This document shows, piece after piece, positions 35,363 through 45,383 of a DNA stretch of 64,000 nucleotides. The position numbers were made by a program, and so were the translations under genes. Position 1 is the first letter of the stretch; every line of letters starts with the position of its first letter. The stretch is from assembly GCF_030815125.1 (NCBI RefSeq), contig NZ_JAUSWH010000004.1:299229-363228 (forward strand), read 5' to 3'. A model generated the notes under the pieces. It saw nothing but the letters and a program-made list of their open reading frames with translations, had not been told where the DNA came from and searched no databases. The DNA comes from Allorhizobium paknamense. GTDB lineage: Bacteria > Pseudomonadota > Alphaproteobacteria > Rhizobiales > Rhizobiaceae.

Positions 35363-37349
35363 AACGCTGGACAATACCGTCGCCGCGCTTGAACAACGGC
35401 TTGCGGCTGTCATCCGGCATGGCAGGGTCCTGCGCCTCCACGGCCTCCATGCTGGAGGGCAGTTCGAAAGGCAGGCGGCCCTTTGCATTGGCCCGGCCCA
35501 GCAGCACATCGAACACCGCTGCATCGCTGGCCCCGAAATTGCCGAGGATGACATCGGTCTTGTCGAGCATATTGGTGAGAATGGCCGGACGGTCGAGGAA
35601 AATGGCCAGCACCACCGGTTTGCCCGCGGCCTTGGCCTGTTTCACAGCCTCGAAGGCTGCGTCGCCATCACGAAAATCAAGCCTGCCTTCCTTCTGGCGG
35701 CTGCCGAAGAAATGGTTGGGGTGCAGCATTTCCGAAGGGCTTTCGGCCCGCACCAGGGCAAAATCTGCCTCTTCGGGGGTCGTCACCACGGTCAGGCCCG
35801 CTGCTTGCGCCGCCTTGGCCTCGACCCCGGAAAGCCAGACCTTCCCGGCCTTGAAGGGCAACAGGCCCTTGCGGTTGGTCAAAAGCACCTGTGCCTCACG
35901 CTGGGTGCGTTCGGCGAGATCGTGGCTTGCCTTGTCGGCAATGATCGCCTCTGCCTTGGCCGGATCGGTGTAGGGATCGTCAAACAGGCCCTGCCGGAAT
36001 TTCGCCGTCAGGATCCTGAGCACCGACTGGTCGATGCGGGCTTCGCTGACCGACCCGTTTTTAACCGCGTTCAGCAGTGGGCCTACATCCTGCGTGCCGC
36101 CGAACTGGTCGATGCCGGCCTGAATGCCCAGTGCGTAACGCTGCTCCACCGTCAGATTTTCCACGCCCCAGGCCATGGAAATATCCTGCGGGCGCTGCGG
36201 CGCTTCTGCCGTCGGGGCCTTGCAGCGCTCGTTGCAATCCTTGGTAATGGCCCAGTCGGAGAGGATGATGCCCTTGAAGCCCAGTTTCTCCCGCAGAAGA
36301 TCGGTCAGCAGCACATGGCTGAAACCGGCGCCATAGGGCTCGATGGGCTTGCCGCCCACGGTCGGGCCGGAGAGAATCGGATAGGTGGGCATGATGCCTG
36401 CCGTTCCGGCGGCCAGCGCCCCCTTGAAGGCTTCCACATGCATGTCCAGTTCCGCCGTGGTCAGCTTGGCGACACGGCCGTAATAGCTGTGGCTGTCAAA
36501 GCCGTCCGGCAAGGCGCCATACCCCACCCAGTGTTTGGCGACCGTCATCACCCCATCGCGGCCCAGCCCGCGTGCACCACCTTGAAAGCCCTGGACATAA
36601 GCGCCGCCCAACCGGCTCGACAGGCGCGGATCGGACCCGAAAGTGCCGGTAATCCGGCTCCAGCGCGGTTCGGAGGCCAGATCCACCTGCGGGCTCAACG
36701 CTTCATGAATGCCCACTGCCCGGTATTCACGCCTTGCGATGGTGGCGAACTGGCGCACGCGTCTGGCATCGCCAAGGGCGGCAAAGCCCAGAAGTTCAGG
36801 CCATTGAGTGACCCCCGCCGCACTTTCGCCCGCCCCCAGAACGTGATGGAAATGGTTGCGCGGATCCGTACTGATCGTCACCGGAATGCCGAGCCGCGTG
36901 GCTTCAGCCAGCGCCTGCACCGCATTGGATTGTTCTGCCATGGCAGCCGGCGCCAGCGACAGCCGGGTGATAAAACTGGTGATCGAGAGATCCTTGATCA
37001 GCGGTGCCAGCGCTGTCATGTCATAGCCTTCCGCCGAGCGGCCAAGCTCGCCGCCGCGTCCGGGCAGCGTGCCGTGCATCATCTGCCCGGCCTTTTCCGC
37101 AAGTGTCATTCGCCCCAGAAGATCGCGCGCCCGCCGGGCCGGGGATAGCCGCCAGTCCTCATAGGGCGTCAGCTTGCCGTTGCCGTCGAGATCGCGGAAT
37201 TTCAGCCCGTCAACGGTCAGAATGGCCTTGCTGCGGGCCTCCACCGGAACCTGAACCGGCTTCCTGCGCGGCTCCGCCGCCTGCGCCGCCGGAGCCGCCA
37301 TCGCGATGGATAGCACCGCCGATATCAGGGCTCTTTGTTTCATACGCAT
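35361..37349 (-). CDS. Glycoside hydrolase family 3 beta-glucosidase-like enzyme, exported
   Basis: 662 residues with a signal peptide (QRALISAVLSIAMAAPAAQAA, cut near 24). Residues 51-64 (FRDLDGNGKLTPYE) look like a calcium-binding EF-hand/dockerin loop. The GH3 barrel has the KHW motif (272-274) and the nucleophile D365 in GIILSDWA. The C-terminal half carries the alpha/beta sandwich with VLLTNRKGLLPF. Substrate is probably a plant or bacterial beta-glucoside, not identifiable further. GGAGG precedes ATG 37349 by 5 bases. An R4/R3 mosaic lies directly upstream. Confidence 0.9.
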   Translation of the reverse strand: MRMKQRALISAVLSIAMAAPAAQAAEPRRKPVQVPVEARSKAILTVDGLKFRDLDGNGKLTPYEDWRLSPARRARDLLGRMTLAEKAGQMMHGTLPGRGGELGRSAEGYDMTALAPLIKDLSITSFITRLSLAPAAMAEQSNAVQALAEATRLGIPVTISTDPRNHFHHVLGAGESAAGVTQWPELLGFAALGDARRVRQFATIARREYRAVGIHEALSPQVDLASEPRWSRITGTFGSDPRLSSRLGGAYVQGFQGGARGLGRDGVMTVAKHWVGYGALPDGFDSHSYYGRVAKLTTAELDMHVEAFKGALAAGTAGIMPTYPILSGPTVGGKPIEPYGAGFSHVLLTDLLREKLGFKGIILSDWAITKDCNERCKAPTAEAPQRPQDISMAWGVENLTVEQRYALGIQAGIDQFGGTQDVGPLLNAVKNGSVSEARIDQSVLRILTAKFRQGLFDDPYTDPAKAEAIIADKASHDLAERTQREAQVLLTNRKGLLPFKAGKVWLSGVEAKAAQAAGLTVVTTPEEADFALVRAESPSEMLHPNHFFGSRQKEGRLDFRDGDAAFEAVKQAKAAGKPVVLAIFLDRPAILTNMLDKTDVILGNFGASDAAVFDVLLGRANAKGRLPFELPSSMEAVEAQDPAMPDDSRKPLFKRGDGIVQR

Positions 37350-37360
37350 TTTCTCCTCCC

Positions 37361-37464
37361 TACAGCGCCGTGCGTTTTATCAAACGCACAAAGGACGCTG
37401 TAACACTTTAAATCTGCTGCATAATTTTATCCTTAAATCGATTCCGATTTAAGGAATCATGCAG
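37361..37464 (-). repeat. R4/R3 mosaic repeat, copy 3 (inverted)
   Basis: R4 at 37361-37402 and R3 at 37414-37464, in the opposite order and orientation to 31308-31411. It lies only 12 bases upstream of the GH3 start codon, so it occupies the promoter/leader of that gene. Confidence 0.85.
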
Positions 37465-37547
37465 TAAGAACGCGAAACGTCGCAAGAGTTTATAAAACCC
37501 GCGCTGCGGTCAACCCTGGATTTTATTCCAAATCAATGGGCAGCAGT

Positions 37548-38495
37548 TCATGCCCCGAGCAGCCAGGCCCAGGCGGACACAGACAATACACCCAGCGCCG
37601 TGGTGACGGTGATGGTGGAGGCTGCCAGCGAGTGGCCGATGCCGAAACGGTTGGCGATCAGCCAGGCATTGACGCCGGTTGGCACCGAGGAGGTCAAGAC
37701 CAGCGCCAGCGTCCATTCATGGGAGAGGGAGAGAAAATGGCAGGCCGTCCACACCACGGCGGGCATCAGCACCAGTTTCAGCACGGTGGTAACGCTGGTA
37801 ATGCCGAGATTGCCGGAAACGCCGTAACGGGTCAGCGCCATGCCGAGCGAAATCAGTGCCGCAGGCCCGGCCATGGAGGAGATTTGCGACAGGACCGATT
37901 CGAGCGGGCCGGGAATGGGCAGCGACACCAGATGGGCGGCGATGCCCGCTTCCAGGCCGATCACCAGCGGATTGGTGAGCAGGTTGCGCCCCACCTGTTT
38001 CAGCACGAAGATCAGCCCATGCGCCTGTCCCGTTCCGGCCTTGCGTTCGGCATTTTCCATCATCACCGTACCGATGACCATCATCAGCGGCAGATGCACG
38101 GCCAGCAGAATGGACAGCGCCACCAGCCCGTCCGCGCCGACGATCCGCCCCACCAGCGGCAATCCGATGAAGACATTGTTGGCGAAGGCCGAGGACAGCC
38201 CCGCCAGCACGCCAATGCGGGCATCGCGTCCGAAGATCAGCGTTGCGGCCAGATGCCCCAGCGTCCAGGCCACGCCGACACCGGCGAAATAGGCAAGCCA
38301 CAGCCGGAAGGGTGAAGCGCCCTGAAAATCAGCCTGGACGATGGTGTGAAACATCAAGACCGGCACGGCCAGCTTGAAGACGAAATCGCTCAAGGCCTCG
38401 CCGATCCCCGCCTTCATCACCCCTGCCTTCACCGTCAGCCAGCCAATGAAGATCAGGATGAAAATAGGAAGGACATTGAAGACGATTTCATGCAT
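37548..38495 (-). CDS. AEC-family transporter (auxin efflux carrier type)
   Basis: 315 residues with about ten membrane segments in two five-helix halves. Features include NVLPIFILIFIGWLTVKAG at the start, FANNVFIGLPLVG in the middle and TSSVPTGVNAWLIANRFG near the end, where the AEC family has its crossover motif. Bacterial members export or import malate, malonate and other small organic anions. The end is close to R3-containing DNA. No neighbouring gene helps define the substrate. Confidence 0.88.
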   Translation of the reverse strand: MHEIVFNVLPIFILIFIGWLTVKAGVMKAGIGEALSDFVFKLAVPVLMFHTIVQADFQGASPFRLWLAYFAGVGVAWTLGHLAATLIFGRDARIGVLAGLSSAFANNVFIGLPLVGRIVGADGLVALSILLAVHLPLMMVIGTVMMENAERKAGTGQAHGLIFVLKQVGRNLLTNPLVIGLEAGIAAHLVSLPIPGPLESVLSQISSMAGPAALISLGMALTRYGVSGNLGITSVTTVLKLVLMPAVVWTACHFLSLSHEWTLALVLTSSVPTGVNAWLIANRFGIGHSLAASTITVTTALGVLSVSAWAWLLGA

Positions 38496-38660
38496 TGGGG
38501 GGAAGGGCTTTCAAGAGGATCAGCGGGGGCTTTCCACTTATAGACGTCCAGGAACGGCTGGCGCAACGCCAATCCTGAACCGGAACGAGACGGCCTTGTC
38601 AGCAGACAGGCTTGCACGGCCCGGCAGTTTTGATAGACCGGGTCAGGACAGGAGACGCCC

Positions 38661-39011
38661 ATGACCACGATCCTTTACGGCATCAAGACATGCGATACGA
38701 TGAAAAAGGCCCGCGCCTGGCTGGAGGCTGAGGGCATTGCCTATGAATTTCACGATTACAAGCTGCGCGGTATCGACCGGGCCAGCCTTGCCGCCTGGCA
38801 GGACAAGGTGGGCTGGGAGGTGCTGCTGAACCGCACGGGCACGACCTTTCGAAAACTCTCCGAGGAAGCGCGGGCGGGTGTGGATGCCGAAAAGGCGCTG
38901 GCGCTGATGGAGGCCCAGCCTTCCATGATCAAGCGCCCGGTTCTGACGCAGGACGGCAGGATCATCGTCGGTTTCAAGCCTGAGCAATACGCCGCCTTTT
39001 TCGGACGCTGA
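38661..39011 (+). CDS. ArsC/Spx/YffB-family thioredoxin-fold protein
   Basis: 116 residues. ILYGIKTCDTMKKARAWLE carries a single CxxxK active site of the ArsC family; the basic TFRKLSEE segment and KRPVLTQDG follow. The length and the CDTMKKA motif fit the YffB subgroup, which is not a known arsenate reductase and may bind glutathione. It is 9 bases upstream of ybaK on the same strand, so the two probably form an operon. Confidence 0.87.
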   Translation: MTTILYGIKTCDTMKKARAWLEAEGIAYEFHDYKLRGIDRASLAAWQDKVGWEVLLNRTGTTFRKLSEEARAGVDAEKALALMEAQPSMIKRPVLTQDGRIIVGFKPEQYAAFFGR

Positions 39012-39020
39012 GGCCTTCGC

Positions 39021-39494
39021 ATGTCGAAATCCACCCGCGCCACACAGATGCTGGAAAAGGCCGGTATTGCCTTCACCACGGTGACCTATGTCTACGATCC
39101 CGGGGCCGAGCGCATTGGCTTGCAGGCAGCCGAAGCCATTGGTGAACCGCCGCATCGCGTGCTGAAAACACTGATGGTGGAGCTGGACGGCAAGCCGGCC
39201 TGTGCCGTCGTGCCTTCGGATCGCGAAGTGAGCATGAAAAAGCTTGCCGCCGCCCTGGGCGGCAAACATGCCGAGATGATGAAGCCGGCGCAGGCGGAAA
39301 AGCTGACAGGCTTTGTCGTCGGCGGCATCAGCCCCTTCGGTCAGAAAAAGCAGGTGCCGACCGTGATCGAGATCGCTGCCTTCGAGGAGGCCTATGTCTA
39401 TATGAATGGCGGTCAGCGCGGCTTGCAGATCCGCATCGATCCGAAGGCCGCAAAGGCGGTGCTGAATGCCATTGCCGCAGCCGTGGTGGCTTGA
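39021..39494 (+). CDS. ybaK: Cys-tRNA(Pro)/Cys-tRNA(Cys) deacylase YbaK
   Basis: 157 residues. Removes Cys that ProRS wrongly attaches to tRNA-Pro. The fold is that of the INS-domain proteins, with the catalytic lysine in HRVLKTLMVELDG and conserved GGISPFGQKK. Starts 9 bases after the YffB gene and ends 52 bases before the aminopeptidase gene. Confidence 0.9.
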   Translation: MSKSTRATQMLEKAGIAFTTVTYVYDPGAERIGLQAAEAIGEPPHRVLKTLMVELDGKPACAVVPSDREVSMKKLAAALGGKHAEMMKPAQAEKLTGFVVGGISPFGQKKQVPTVIEIAAFEEAYVYMNGGQRGLQIRIDPKAAKAVLNAIAAAVVA

Positions 39495-39546
39495 TCAGAA
39501 CCTCTTTCAGACCCATTTCCGCTTTTTTGAAAGCAAGGATACGCTC

Positions 39547-40797
39547 ATGACCCTTCCTGATTTTTCCGCTTCCATCGATCCCGTCAAGCTCGACAAGCTC
39601 GCCGAAGTGGCGGTGAAGGTGGGTTTGCGGCTTTCCGGTGAGCAGGATCTCGTCATCACCGCGCCGTTGGCGGCCCTGCCGCTGGTGCGGGCGATCACCC
39701 GCCACGCCTATAAGGCCGGCGCCGGTCTCGTCACCACCTTCTATGCCGATGAGGAAGCGACCCTTGTCCGCTATGCCCATGGCCATGACGCAAGCTTCGA
39801 CCGTGCCGCAGGCTGGCTCTATGAAGGCATGGCCAAGGCCTATGCCGGAGGTGCGGCACGTCTTGCCATTTCCGGTGACAATCCGATGCTGCTGTCCGAG
39901 CAGGATCCGGCCAGGGTGGCCCGCGCCAACAAGGCCAATTCCATGGCCTACAAGCCGGCGCTGGAGCCGATCTCCAATTTCGACATCAACTGGAATATCT
40001 GCTCCTACCCCAATCCTTCCTGGGCAAAACTTGTTTTCCCCGATCTGCCGCTGGACGAGGCGGTGCGCAAGCTGGCGGACGCGATTTTCGCCGCCTCGCG
40101 TGTGGACCAGCCGGACCCCATCGCGGCCTGGGATGCCCATAATGCCGAGCTTGCCAAGCGTTCCGCCTGGCTGAACGGACAGCGTTTTTCCGCCCTGCAT
40201 TTTTCCGGGCCGGGCACCCATCTGACAGTCGGCCTTGCCGACGGTCACGAATGGCATGGCGGCGCGTCCACCGCCAAGAACGGCATTACCTGCAATCCGA
40301 ACATCCCGACGGAAGAAGTCTTCACCACGCCGCATGCGCTGAAGGTGGAAGGCACGGTCTCGTCCACCAAGCCGCTCTCCCATCAGGGCACATTGATCGA
40401 CAATATCCAGGTACGCTTCGAGGCAGGCCGGATTGTCGAGGCGAAAGCCTCACGCGGCGCGGATGTGCTGAACAAGGTGCTGGACACCGACGAGGGCGCA
40501 AGACGGCTGGGCGAAGTGGCGCTGGTGCCGCATTCCTCGCCGATCTCGCGCTCCGGCATCCTGTTCTACAACACCCTTTTCGATGAAAACGCCTCTTGCC
40601 ACATTGCGCTCGGCCAGTGCTATTCGAAGTGCTTCCTGAACGGCGCTTCGCTGAGCCCGGACCAGATCAAGGCGCAGGGCGGCAATTCCAGCCTCATCCA
40701 TATCGACTGGATGATCGGTTCCGACCAGGTCGATATCGACGGCGTGACCGCAGATGGCGCTCGCGTGCCGGTCATGCGCAAGGGCGAATGGGCCTGA
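39547..40797 (+). CDS. M29 family metallo-aminopeptidase
   Basis: 416 residues of the AmpS/PepS (thermophilic aminopeptidase, M29) family. Metal ligands are found in the C-terminal half: NIPTEEVFTTPH, LGEVALVPHSSPISRSG and IHIDWMIGS; also GTHLTVGLADGHEWHGG. ATG 39547 follows an AAGGA site; the earlier in-frame ATG at 39466 overlaps ybaK. Removes N-terminal residues from peptides in the cytoplasm. Confidence 0.92.
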   Translation: MTLPDFSASIDPVKLDKLAEVAVKVGLRLSGEQDLVITAPLAALPLVRAITRHAYKAGAGLVTTFYADEEATLVRYAHGHDASFDRAAGWLYEGMAKAYAGGAARLAISGDNPMLLSEQDPARVARANKANSMAYKPALEPISNFDINWNICSYPNPSWAKLVFPDLPLDEAVRKLADAIFAASRVDQPDPIAAWDAHNAELAKRSAWLNGQRFSALHFSGPGTHLTVGLADGHEWHGGASTAKNGITCNPNIPTEEVFTTPHALKVEGTVSSTKPLSHQGTLIDNIQVRFEAGRIVEAKASRGADVLNKVLDTDEGARRLGEVALVPHSSPISRSGILFYNTLFDENASCHIALGQCYSKCFLNGASLSPDQIKAQGGNSSLIHIDWMIGSDQVDIDGVTADGARVPVMRKGEWA

Positions 40798-40805
40798 ACA
40801 GGGCA

Positions 40806-40835
40806 AGGTACAGGGGAGGCAACTCCATTGTACCT
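40806..40835 (+). promoter_or_regulatory. Inverted repeat before the MarR gene
   Basis: AGGTACA (40806-40812) and TGTACCT (40829-40835) with a 16-base gap, 17 bases before the ATG at 40852. A possible autoregulatory operator; if transcribed it could also fold over the ribosome site GGGGAGG. Confidence 0.4.
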
Positions 40836-40851
40836 GTGGGAAAGACGAGCG

Positions 40852-41361
40852 ATGGACGAGGCGGATCCCAAGGACAGCGTGGACCGGCTGCTGGCCCAAT
40901 GGGCCAGCGAGCGGCCGGATCTCGACGTGGCCGCCATGGCGCTGATCGGTCGCCTCAACCGTCTGCACAGCCATATGTCGCGTGAAATCGAGGCCGTGCA
41001 TCTGGCGCATGGCCTCAATCACTCCACCTTCGACGTGCTGATGACCCTGCGCCGCGCCGGGCCGCCCTACCGCCTTTCACCGTCCGAATTGCTGGCGACG
41101 ATGATGGTCACCTCCGGCACCATGACGAACCGCATCGACCAGCTGGAAAAACTTGCCCTCGTTGAGCGCGCGCCCCATCCCGAGGATGGCCGCAGCCTGC
41201 TGATTGCCCTGACGGACAAGGGTTTCGACCTCGCGGACCGGGCCGTCACAGCCCATGCCGCCAATCTCGACCGCCTCGTTGCCGCACTCTCCCCGCAAGA
41301 GCAGCGGGCTTTCGATGCCCTGCTGAAGACGTTTCTGGGTGCTTTCGAAGCTCCGCGTTAG
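40852..41361 (+). CDS. MarR-family transcriptional regulator
   Basis: 169 residues from ATG 40852; a TTG at 40828 is a possible start with a better ribosome site. The winged helix covers SPSELLATMMVTSGTMTNRIDQLE and VERAPHPEDGRSLLIALTDKG, both standard MarR elements. No obvious target gene is adjacent, since xseA converges on it; the aminopeptidase lies 54 bases upstream on the same strand. The ligand is unknown. Confidence 0.88.
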   Translation: MDEADPKDSVDRLLAQWASERPDLDVAAMALIGRLNRLHSHMSREIEAVHLAHGLNHSTFDVLMTLRRAGPPYRLSPSELLATMMVTSGTMTNRIDQLEKLALVERAPHPEDGRSLLIALTDKGFDLADRAVTAHAANLDRLVAALSPQEQRAFDALLKTFLGAFEAPR

Positions 41362-41370
41362 TGTATTTCC

Positions 41371-42963
41371 CTAAAACAGACTTCCCTGACCGGCTGGCGG
41401 CTCTGCTTTGCGGGTTGCCTTTGCAGCGGCCTTTGCCGGTGTTGGCGCCGATGCTTCGCCTTCTCCCGTCACGGCAGAGACCCGGCCATCGGCGAACTGG
41501 ATGGCGATGGTCTCGCCGCTTGTCAGCGCTTCGGCGCGGGAAACGGGGCGGTTGTCCGCATCGCGGATCACCGCATAACCGCGATTGAGTACATTCATGT
41601 AGGAGAGCGATTGCAGCACGCGGTCCTGGGCCGTCAGGGCGGCCCGGGCACGGCGCAGATCGTTGACGATGGCGCTGTCTGCCCGGCGGGCAAGGCTGTC
41701 CAGCCGGTCTTTCGCCCGATCGGTCTGGCCTTTCAGCCGCGCCGGAACGGCGGTCAGTGTGGCGTCGAAGCGGCCGAGCCTTGCCTTCTGCCGCTCGATC
41801 AGCCGTTCGACGATGCGGTCGGCGAGACCCATCCGCTCGCTGACGCGCTGGCGGCGCTCCATCAGCCGCCGGGCCAGCATGTCGGGCGAAAGCCGTGCGG
41901 CGGCGCGTTCATAATGGCGGCGCTTGGCCATGGTGTTCATTTCCAGCCCTCGACCGAGGCCGCTGGCGGCTTCGTCGAAGCGCCGTCTCGGCAGGGCCAG
42001 CAACTGGTCGAGAGAGGGAAGTGCGCGCGCCAGCGACCGGACGCCCTGACGGCGATTGTCCATCTGCCGGTTCATCGCGCCCGAAAGCCGTGCGGCAAGG
42101 CCCGCGACCTGCGCCTCCAGTTCCGCCTTGACCGGAACGGCCATTTCCGCCGCACCGGTTGGGGTAGGAGCGCGGACATCGGCGGCATAGTCGATCAGCG
42201 TCCAGTCGGTTTCGTGGCCAACGGCGGAAATCAGCGGAATCGCGCTGTCTGCTGCCGCACGCACCACGGCCTCGTCATTGAAGCTCCACAGATCTTCCAG
42301 ACTGCCGCCGCCGCGCGCCACGATCAGCACGTCCGGCCTCGGGATCGCCCCGCCGACAGGCAGCGCGTTGAAGCCGGCAATGGCATTGGCCACCTCGTCG
42401 CCGGAGCCTTCGCCCTGCACCTTCACCGGCCAAACCAGCACATGCACCGGAAACCGGTCGGAGATGCGGTGGAGGATATCGCGGATGACCGCTCCTGTCG
42501 GCGAGGTGACAACCCCGATCACCTTCGGCAGGAAGGGCAGCAATTGCTTGGCGGCGGGATCGAACAGGCCTTCCGCCGCAAAGCGCCGCTTACGCTCCTC
42601 CAGCATCGCCATCAGCGCGCCAGCGCCTGCGGGCTCCATCTGCTCGATGACGATCTGGTATTTGGAGGAGCCGGGAAAGGTGGTGATCTTGCCGGTGGCG
42701 ATCACTTCCATGCCTTCCTCGGGCCGGTATTTCAGCTTGGAAAACGAGCCCTTCCAGATCACGGCGTCGATTCGCGCCTTGTCATCCTTCAGGGAAAAAT
42801 AGGCGTGCCCCGAAGAGTGCGGACCGCGATAGCCGGAGATTTCACCACGCACCCGCACGTGATCGAAAGCGGTTTCGACCGTGCGCTTGATCGATCCCGA
42901 AAGCTCGGAAACGGTGAACTCGGCAAGATTGGATTGCGAAGGGGTATCGAAGAAACTGGCCAT
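41371..42963 (-). CDS. xseA: Exodeoxyribonuclease VII large subunit
   Basis: 530 residues. With XseB it degrades single-stranded DNA. The N-terminal OB-fold has [23 protein letters not shown]; the catalytic domain has [34 protein letters not shown] and [24 protein letters not shown] in the family order; a long helical region to about 440 and a basic alanine-rich tail end in GQGSLF. The family average is about 450, so the C-terminal extension is long, as in other rhizobia. xseB is not next to it. Confidence 0.95.
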   Translation of the reverse strand: MASFFDTPSQSNLAEFTVSELSGSIKRTVETAFDHVRVRGEISGYRGPHSSGHAYFSLKDDKARIDAVIWKGSFSKLKYRPEEGMEVIATGKITTFPGSSKYQIVIEQMEPAGAGALMAMLEERKRRFAAEGLFDPAAKQLLPFLPKVIGVVTSPTGAVIRDILHRISDRFPVHVLVWPVKVQGEGSGDEVANAIAGFNALPVGGAIPRPDVLIVARGGGSLEDLWSFNDEAVVRAAADSAIPLISAVGHETDWTLIDYAADVRAPTPTGAAEMAVPVKAELEAQVAGLAARLSGAMNRQMDNRRQGVRSLARALPSLDQLLALPRRRFDEAASGLGRGLEMNTMAKRRHYERAAARLSPDMLARRLMERRQRVSERMGLADRIVERLIERQKARLGRFDATLTAVPARLKGQTDRAKDRLDSLARRADSAIVNDLRRARAALTAQDRVLQSLSYMNVLNRGYAVIRDADNRPVSRAEALTSGETIAIQFADGRVSAVTGEGEASAPTPAKAAAKATRKAEPPAGQGSLF

Positions 42964-43122
42964 GGAAGCGTTTTACCCCAGCTTTCCGAGGATGAACAGA
43001 ACAGGCCTCGTTCTGTGCCGCTTTTCAGCGCCGCCTTCAACACCATCCTGTAACCATTCCGGTTGGGTCAAGTGTTAAGACTCGGTCGCTATGGTCGCTT
43101 TCAGTGTAAAGCGTAACAGCGG

Positions 43123-43362
43123 ATGAGACCGATGACCTTCCTGATTGCCATGGCTGTAGGCATTGCCACGGGCGCCACGCGCAGCCTGATGGCCATTCTC
43201 CTGGTATCCGTGCTGATGGTGGTGAGCTTCGTGGCCGCCGCCTTCTGGACCGGTGGTTCGGTGGCATTGCTTGATCTGCTGCTGGCACTGGCCGGTTATA
43301 ATGTCGGCCTGATCGATTGCCTGCTGCTGATGGCAGCCTTTGCAAGCCGTAAAACCGCCTGA
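43123..43362 (+). CDS. Small hydrophobic membrane protein of unknown function
   Basis: 79 residues with two or three membrane segments (FLIAMAVGIATG, MAILLVSVLMVVSFVAAAFW, LLDLLLALAGYNVGLIDCLLLMAAF). ATG 43123 or 43132. It resembles other short rhizobial inner-membrane proteins, including exopolysaccharide-repressor-like ones, only in size and hydrophobicity. A good terminator follows at 43396-43432. Confidence 0.68.
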   Translation: MRPMTFLIAMAVGIATGATRSLMAILLVSVLMVVSFVAAAFWTGGSVALLDLLLALAGYNVGLIDCLLLMAAFASRKTA

Positions 43363-43395
43363 TCCTCCCGGCCTGATCCTCCCAGATTGAAGAAT

Positions 43396-43432
43396 CACCC
43401 CCTGACTTTTCCAAGGCAGGGGGTGTTTTCAT
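43396..43432 (+). terminator. Rho-independent terminator after the small membrane protein gene
   Basis: CACCCCCTG (43396-43404) pairs with CAGGGGGTG (43417-43425), then TTTTCATTT. It also borders the stop codon of the convergent GT-C-like gene. Confidence 0.85.
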
Positions 43433-43433
43433 T

Positions 43434-45233
43434 TCATGGCTTGCCCGTCACCGCAAAGAGCTTGAGACCGCCAGCCGAGGGCAGCGGCGTGAGATAGGGC
43501 GGCACCTCGCCCGCTGCGAGCCTTGCATAAAGCCCGTCCGGTTTCAGGGCGATCAGATCCTGCGTCTGCACATTACCGGGGCAAAAGGCGAGGATGCCGG
43601 CATGGGCGCCGCGCAGGAAGGCTTCGGCATCCGCCGGGGTTGAGAGGCCGATATGCAGTTCCGTCAGCATGCCGCCCTGATTGCGGTGATAGGGTGCTGC
43701 CAGCACACGATGAGGGGTGAAGCGCAGGATCCATGAGCCGCCATCGGCGGCGGAGACGACGGTGGTCGGCGGCAGATCCGCCAGAGGTTTGAGCGCCCTG
43801 GCGTCGAAGCAGCTTTCCCCGGTTGCCACAGCCTGCTTTGCCTGCCCGAAATCCGAGGCCTTCGGCAGCCCATTGACCCAGAGTGTTCCCGCCATGGCCC
43901 AGGCGGCGGAGGGGGCTGCCAGCGCGGCTGCGGCATAGGTCAGCGCCCTGCCGATCTTCTGCGGTGCCTGCCGATGGGCGGCGCGCAGATCGACGATCAG
44001 CAGTGACAGCGGCAGGATGGTCAGCAGGTTGGAAAACATCGTGCCGCGCACCTGAATGAGCGCCACGCCGAAGCTGGCGAAAAGCAGGGCTCCCATGATC
44101 GCGTGCATCCGCACCCGGTCTCTTTTCATCAGCCGCGCTGCACAGACGAGAAGGCCGAACAGGCCGGAGGCGTAGAAGGCTCCCAGCGCCTCGGGCTCAG
44201 TCCTTGCCACGGCCAGCACCGAGCGGGCCTCCCCCACCTTGTTCAGCCACAGCGTCACCAGCATCGGGTCCAGTTCCGCCAGCGGATTGCCCAGGCATTG
44301 GGGGGCGATGAGTGTGGCGGCCACCCCGGTGATGGCGGCAATCAGCAACAGGCAGGCAAAGCGCCAAAGGCGGCTGAGAGCGCTGCCCAGCAGACTTGCC
44401 ACGAACAGCAGTCCGCCGCCCAGCGTTGCAAGCGCATAGAAGCCGAAGGAGAGATTGTCGCAGGTCACCACGCCATAGCGTGCGGGGGGCACGGTGCCGA
44501 TGAAGAACAGGGTGACGCCAAGGCTGAAGGACAGCGAATAGGCAATGGCGCGGCTGCGGAACGCCTGCCCCTCAAGAGCCCAACACAGAGCGACGGCAGC
44601 ACAGACCACCGCCATCAGCGGCGTCGTTTCCGCCCCGATGGCAAGTGCGGTGGCGGCAGCAAGCCCGGCAAGGCCAAAGCCCCGCCAGTTGGCCCGCGTC
44701 ACCAGCACAGCGGCCATGATCGCCACCAGACCGATCTGGACATTGTGGTGGTCGATGGCGCCCGGCAGAAAACGGTTGGAACTGATCAGATAGAGTGCGC
44801 CCATCAGCAGCATGACATGGCTGGCAACCCTCCCGCCCAGCCTTTCCCCGGCATGGCCGAGGGCGGCCAGAACCGGCAGTGTGAGCAAGAGCGGCCAGAC
44901 CGCCAGCGCTGCGGCCTCGGTGCCTTGTGCGGGCAGGAAAAGACTGAAGGAGCGGATGAGCGTGGCAATCGGCCAATCGATCAGCCGCGACCAGTGCATC
45001 AGCACGCCGGGCGGCAGGCCCAGGCGATACTGCATCAGATCGAACCAGCCCTGTCCGGCCAGATAGTCGCGTACCTCTACCAGCCGCATGGCGTCATCAT
45101 TGTCCGCGCCCACATAGTCGCGGGCAAAGGGCAGCGTCATGACTGAGACGAAGGCAATGGTGCCCGCGCCATAGGCGAGGATCCGCAGCAGCATCCGGAA
45201 AAAAGGCGTGGGGGAGAGGGCGCTGTTCGCCAT
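43434..45233 (-). CDS. Polytopic GT-C-like membrane protein (STT3/PglB-like start)
   Basis: 599 residues, about twelve membrane segments. The first loop, GADNDDAMRLVEVRDYLAGQ then MHWSRLIDW, places acidic residues just after the first helix, as in lipid-linked-sugar-using GT-C enzymes. ISSNRFLPGAIDHHNVQIGL follows a few helices later. The soluble C-terminal third has VVSAADGGSWILRFTPHRVL. It probably moves a sugar from a polyprenyl carrier or extends a glycolipid. It is divergent from a GT2/GtrA pair that would make and flip such a carrier. Confidence 0.72.
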   Translation of the reverse strand: MANSALSPTPFFRMLLRILAYGAGTIAFVSVMTLPFARDYVGADNDDAMRLVEVRDYLAGQGWFDLMQYRLGLPPGVLMHWSRLIDWPIATLIRSFSLFLPAQGTEAAALAVWPLLLTLPVLAALGHAGERLGGRVASHVMLLMGALYLISSNRFLPGAIDHHNVQIGLVAIMAAVLVTRANWRGFGLAGLAAATALAIGAETTPLMAVVCAAVALCWALEGQAFRSRAIAYSLSFSLGVTLFFIGTVPPARYGVVTCDNLSFGFYALATLGGGLLFVASLLGSALSRLWRFACLLLIAAITGVAATLIAPQCLGNPLAELDPMLVTLWLNKVGEARSVLAVARTEPEALGAFYASGLFGLLVCAARLMKRDRVRMHAIMGALLFASFGVALIQVRGTMFSNLLTILPLSLLIVDLRAAHRQAPQKIGRALTYAAAALAAPSAAWAMAGTLWVNGLPKASDFGQAKQAVATGESCFDARALKPLADLPPTTVVSAADGGSWILRFTPHRVLAAPYHRNQGGMLTELHIGLSTPADAEAFLRGAHAGILAFCPGNVQTQDLIALKPDGLYARLAAGEVPPYLTPLPSAGGLKLFAVTGKP

Positions 45234-45383
45234 GGATTGACGCGGCTTGAAGCCGTTCCTGTAAAAGTGAGGGTGGCGGGAAACCTAGCCTTAACCTTCT
45301 CAAGAAATAGTAAAGCACGGCATGCCGCGTGTTGCCGCGACCTGTTCCTCATATCTTGCCATTCCTGTGTATCGAGTAAATCC

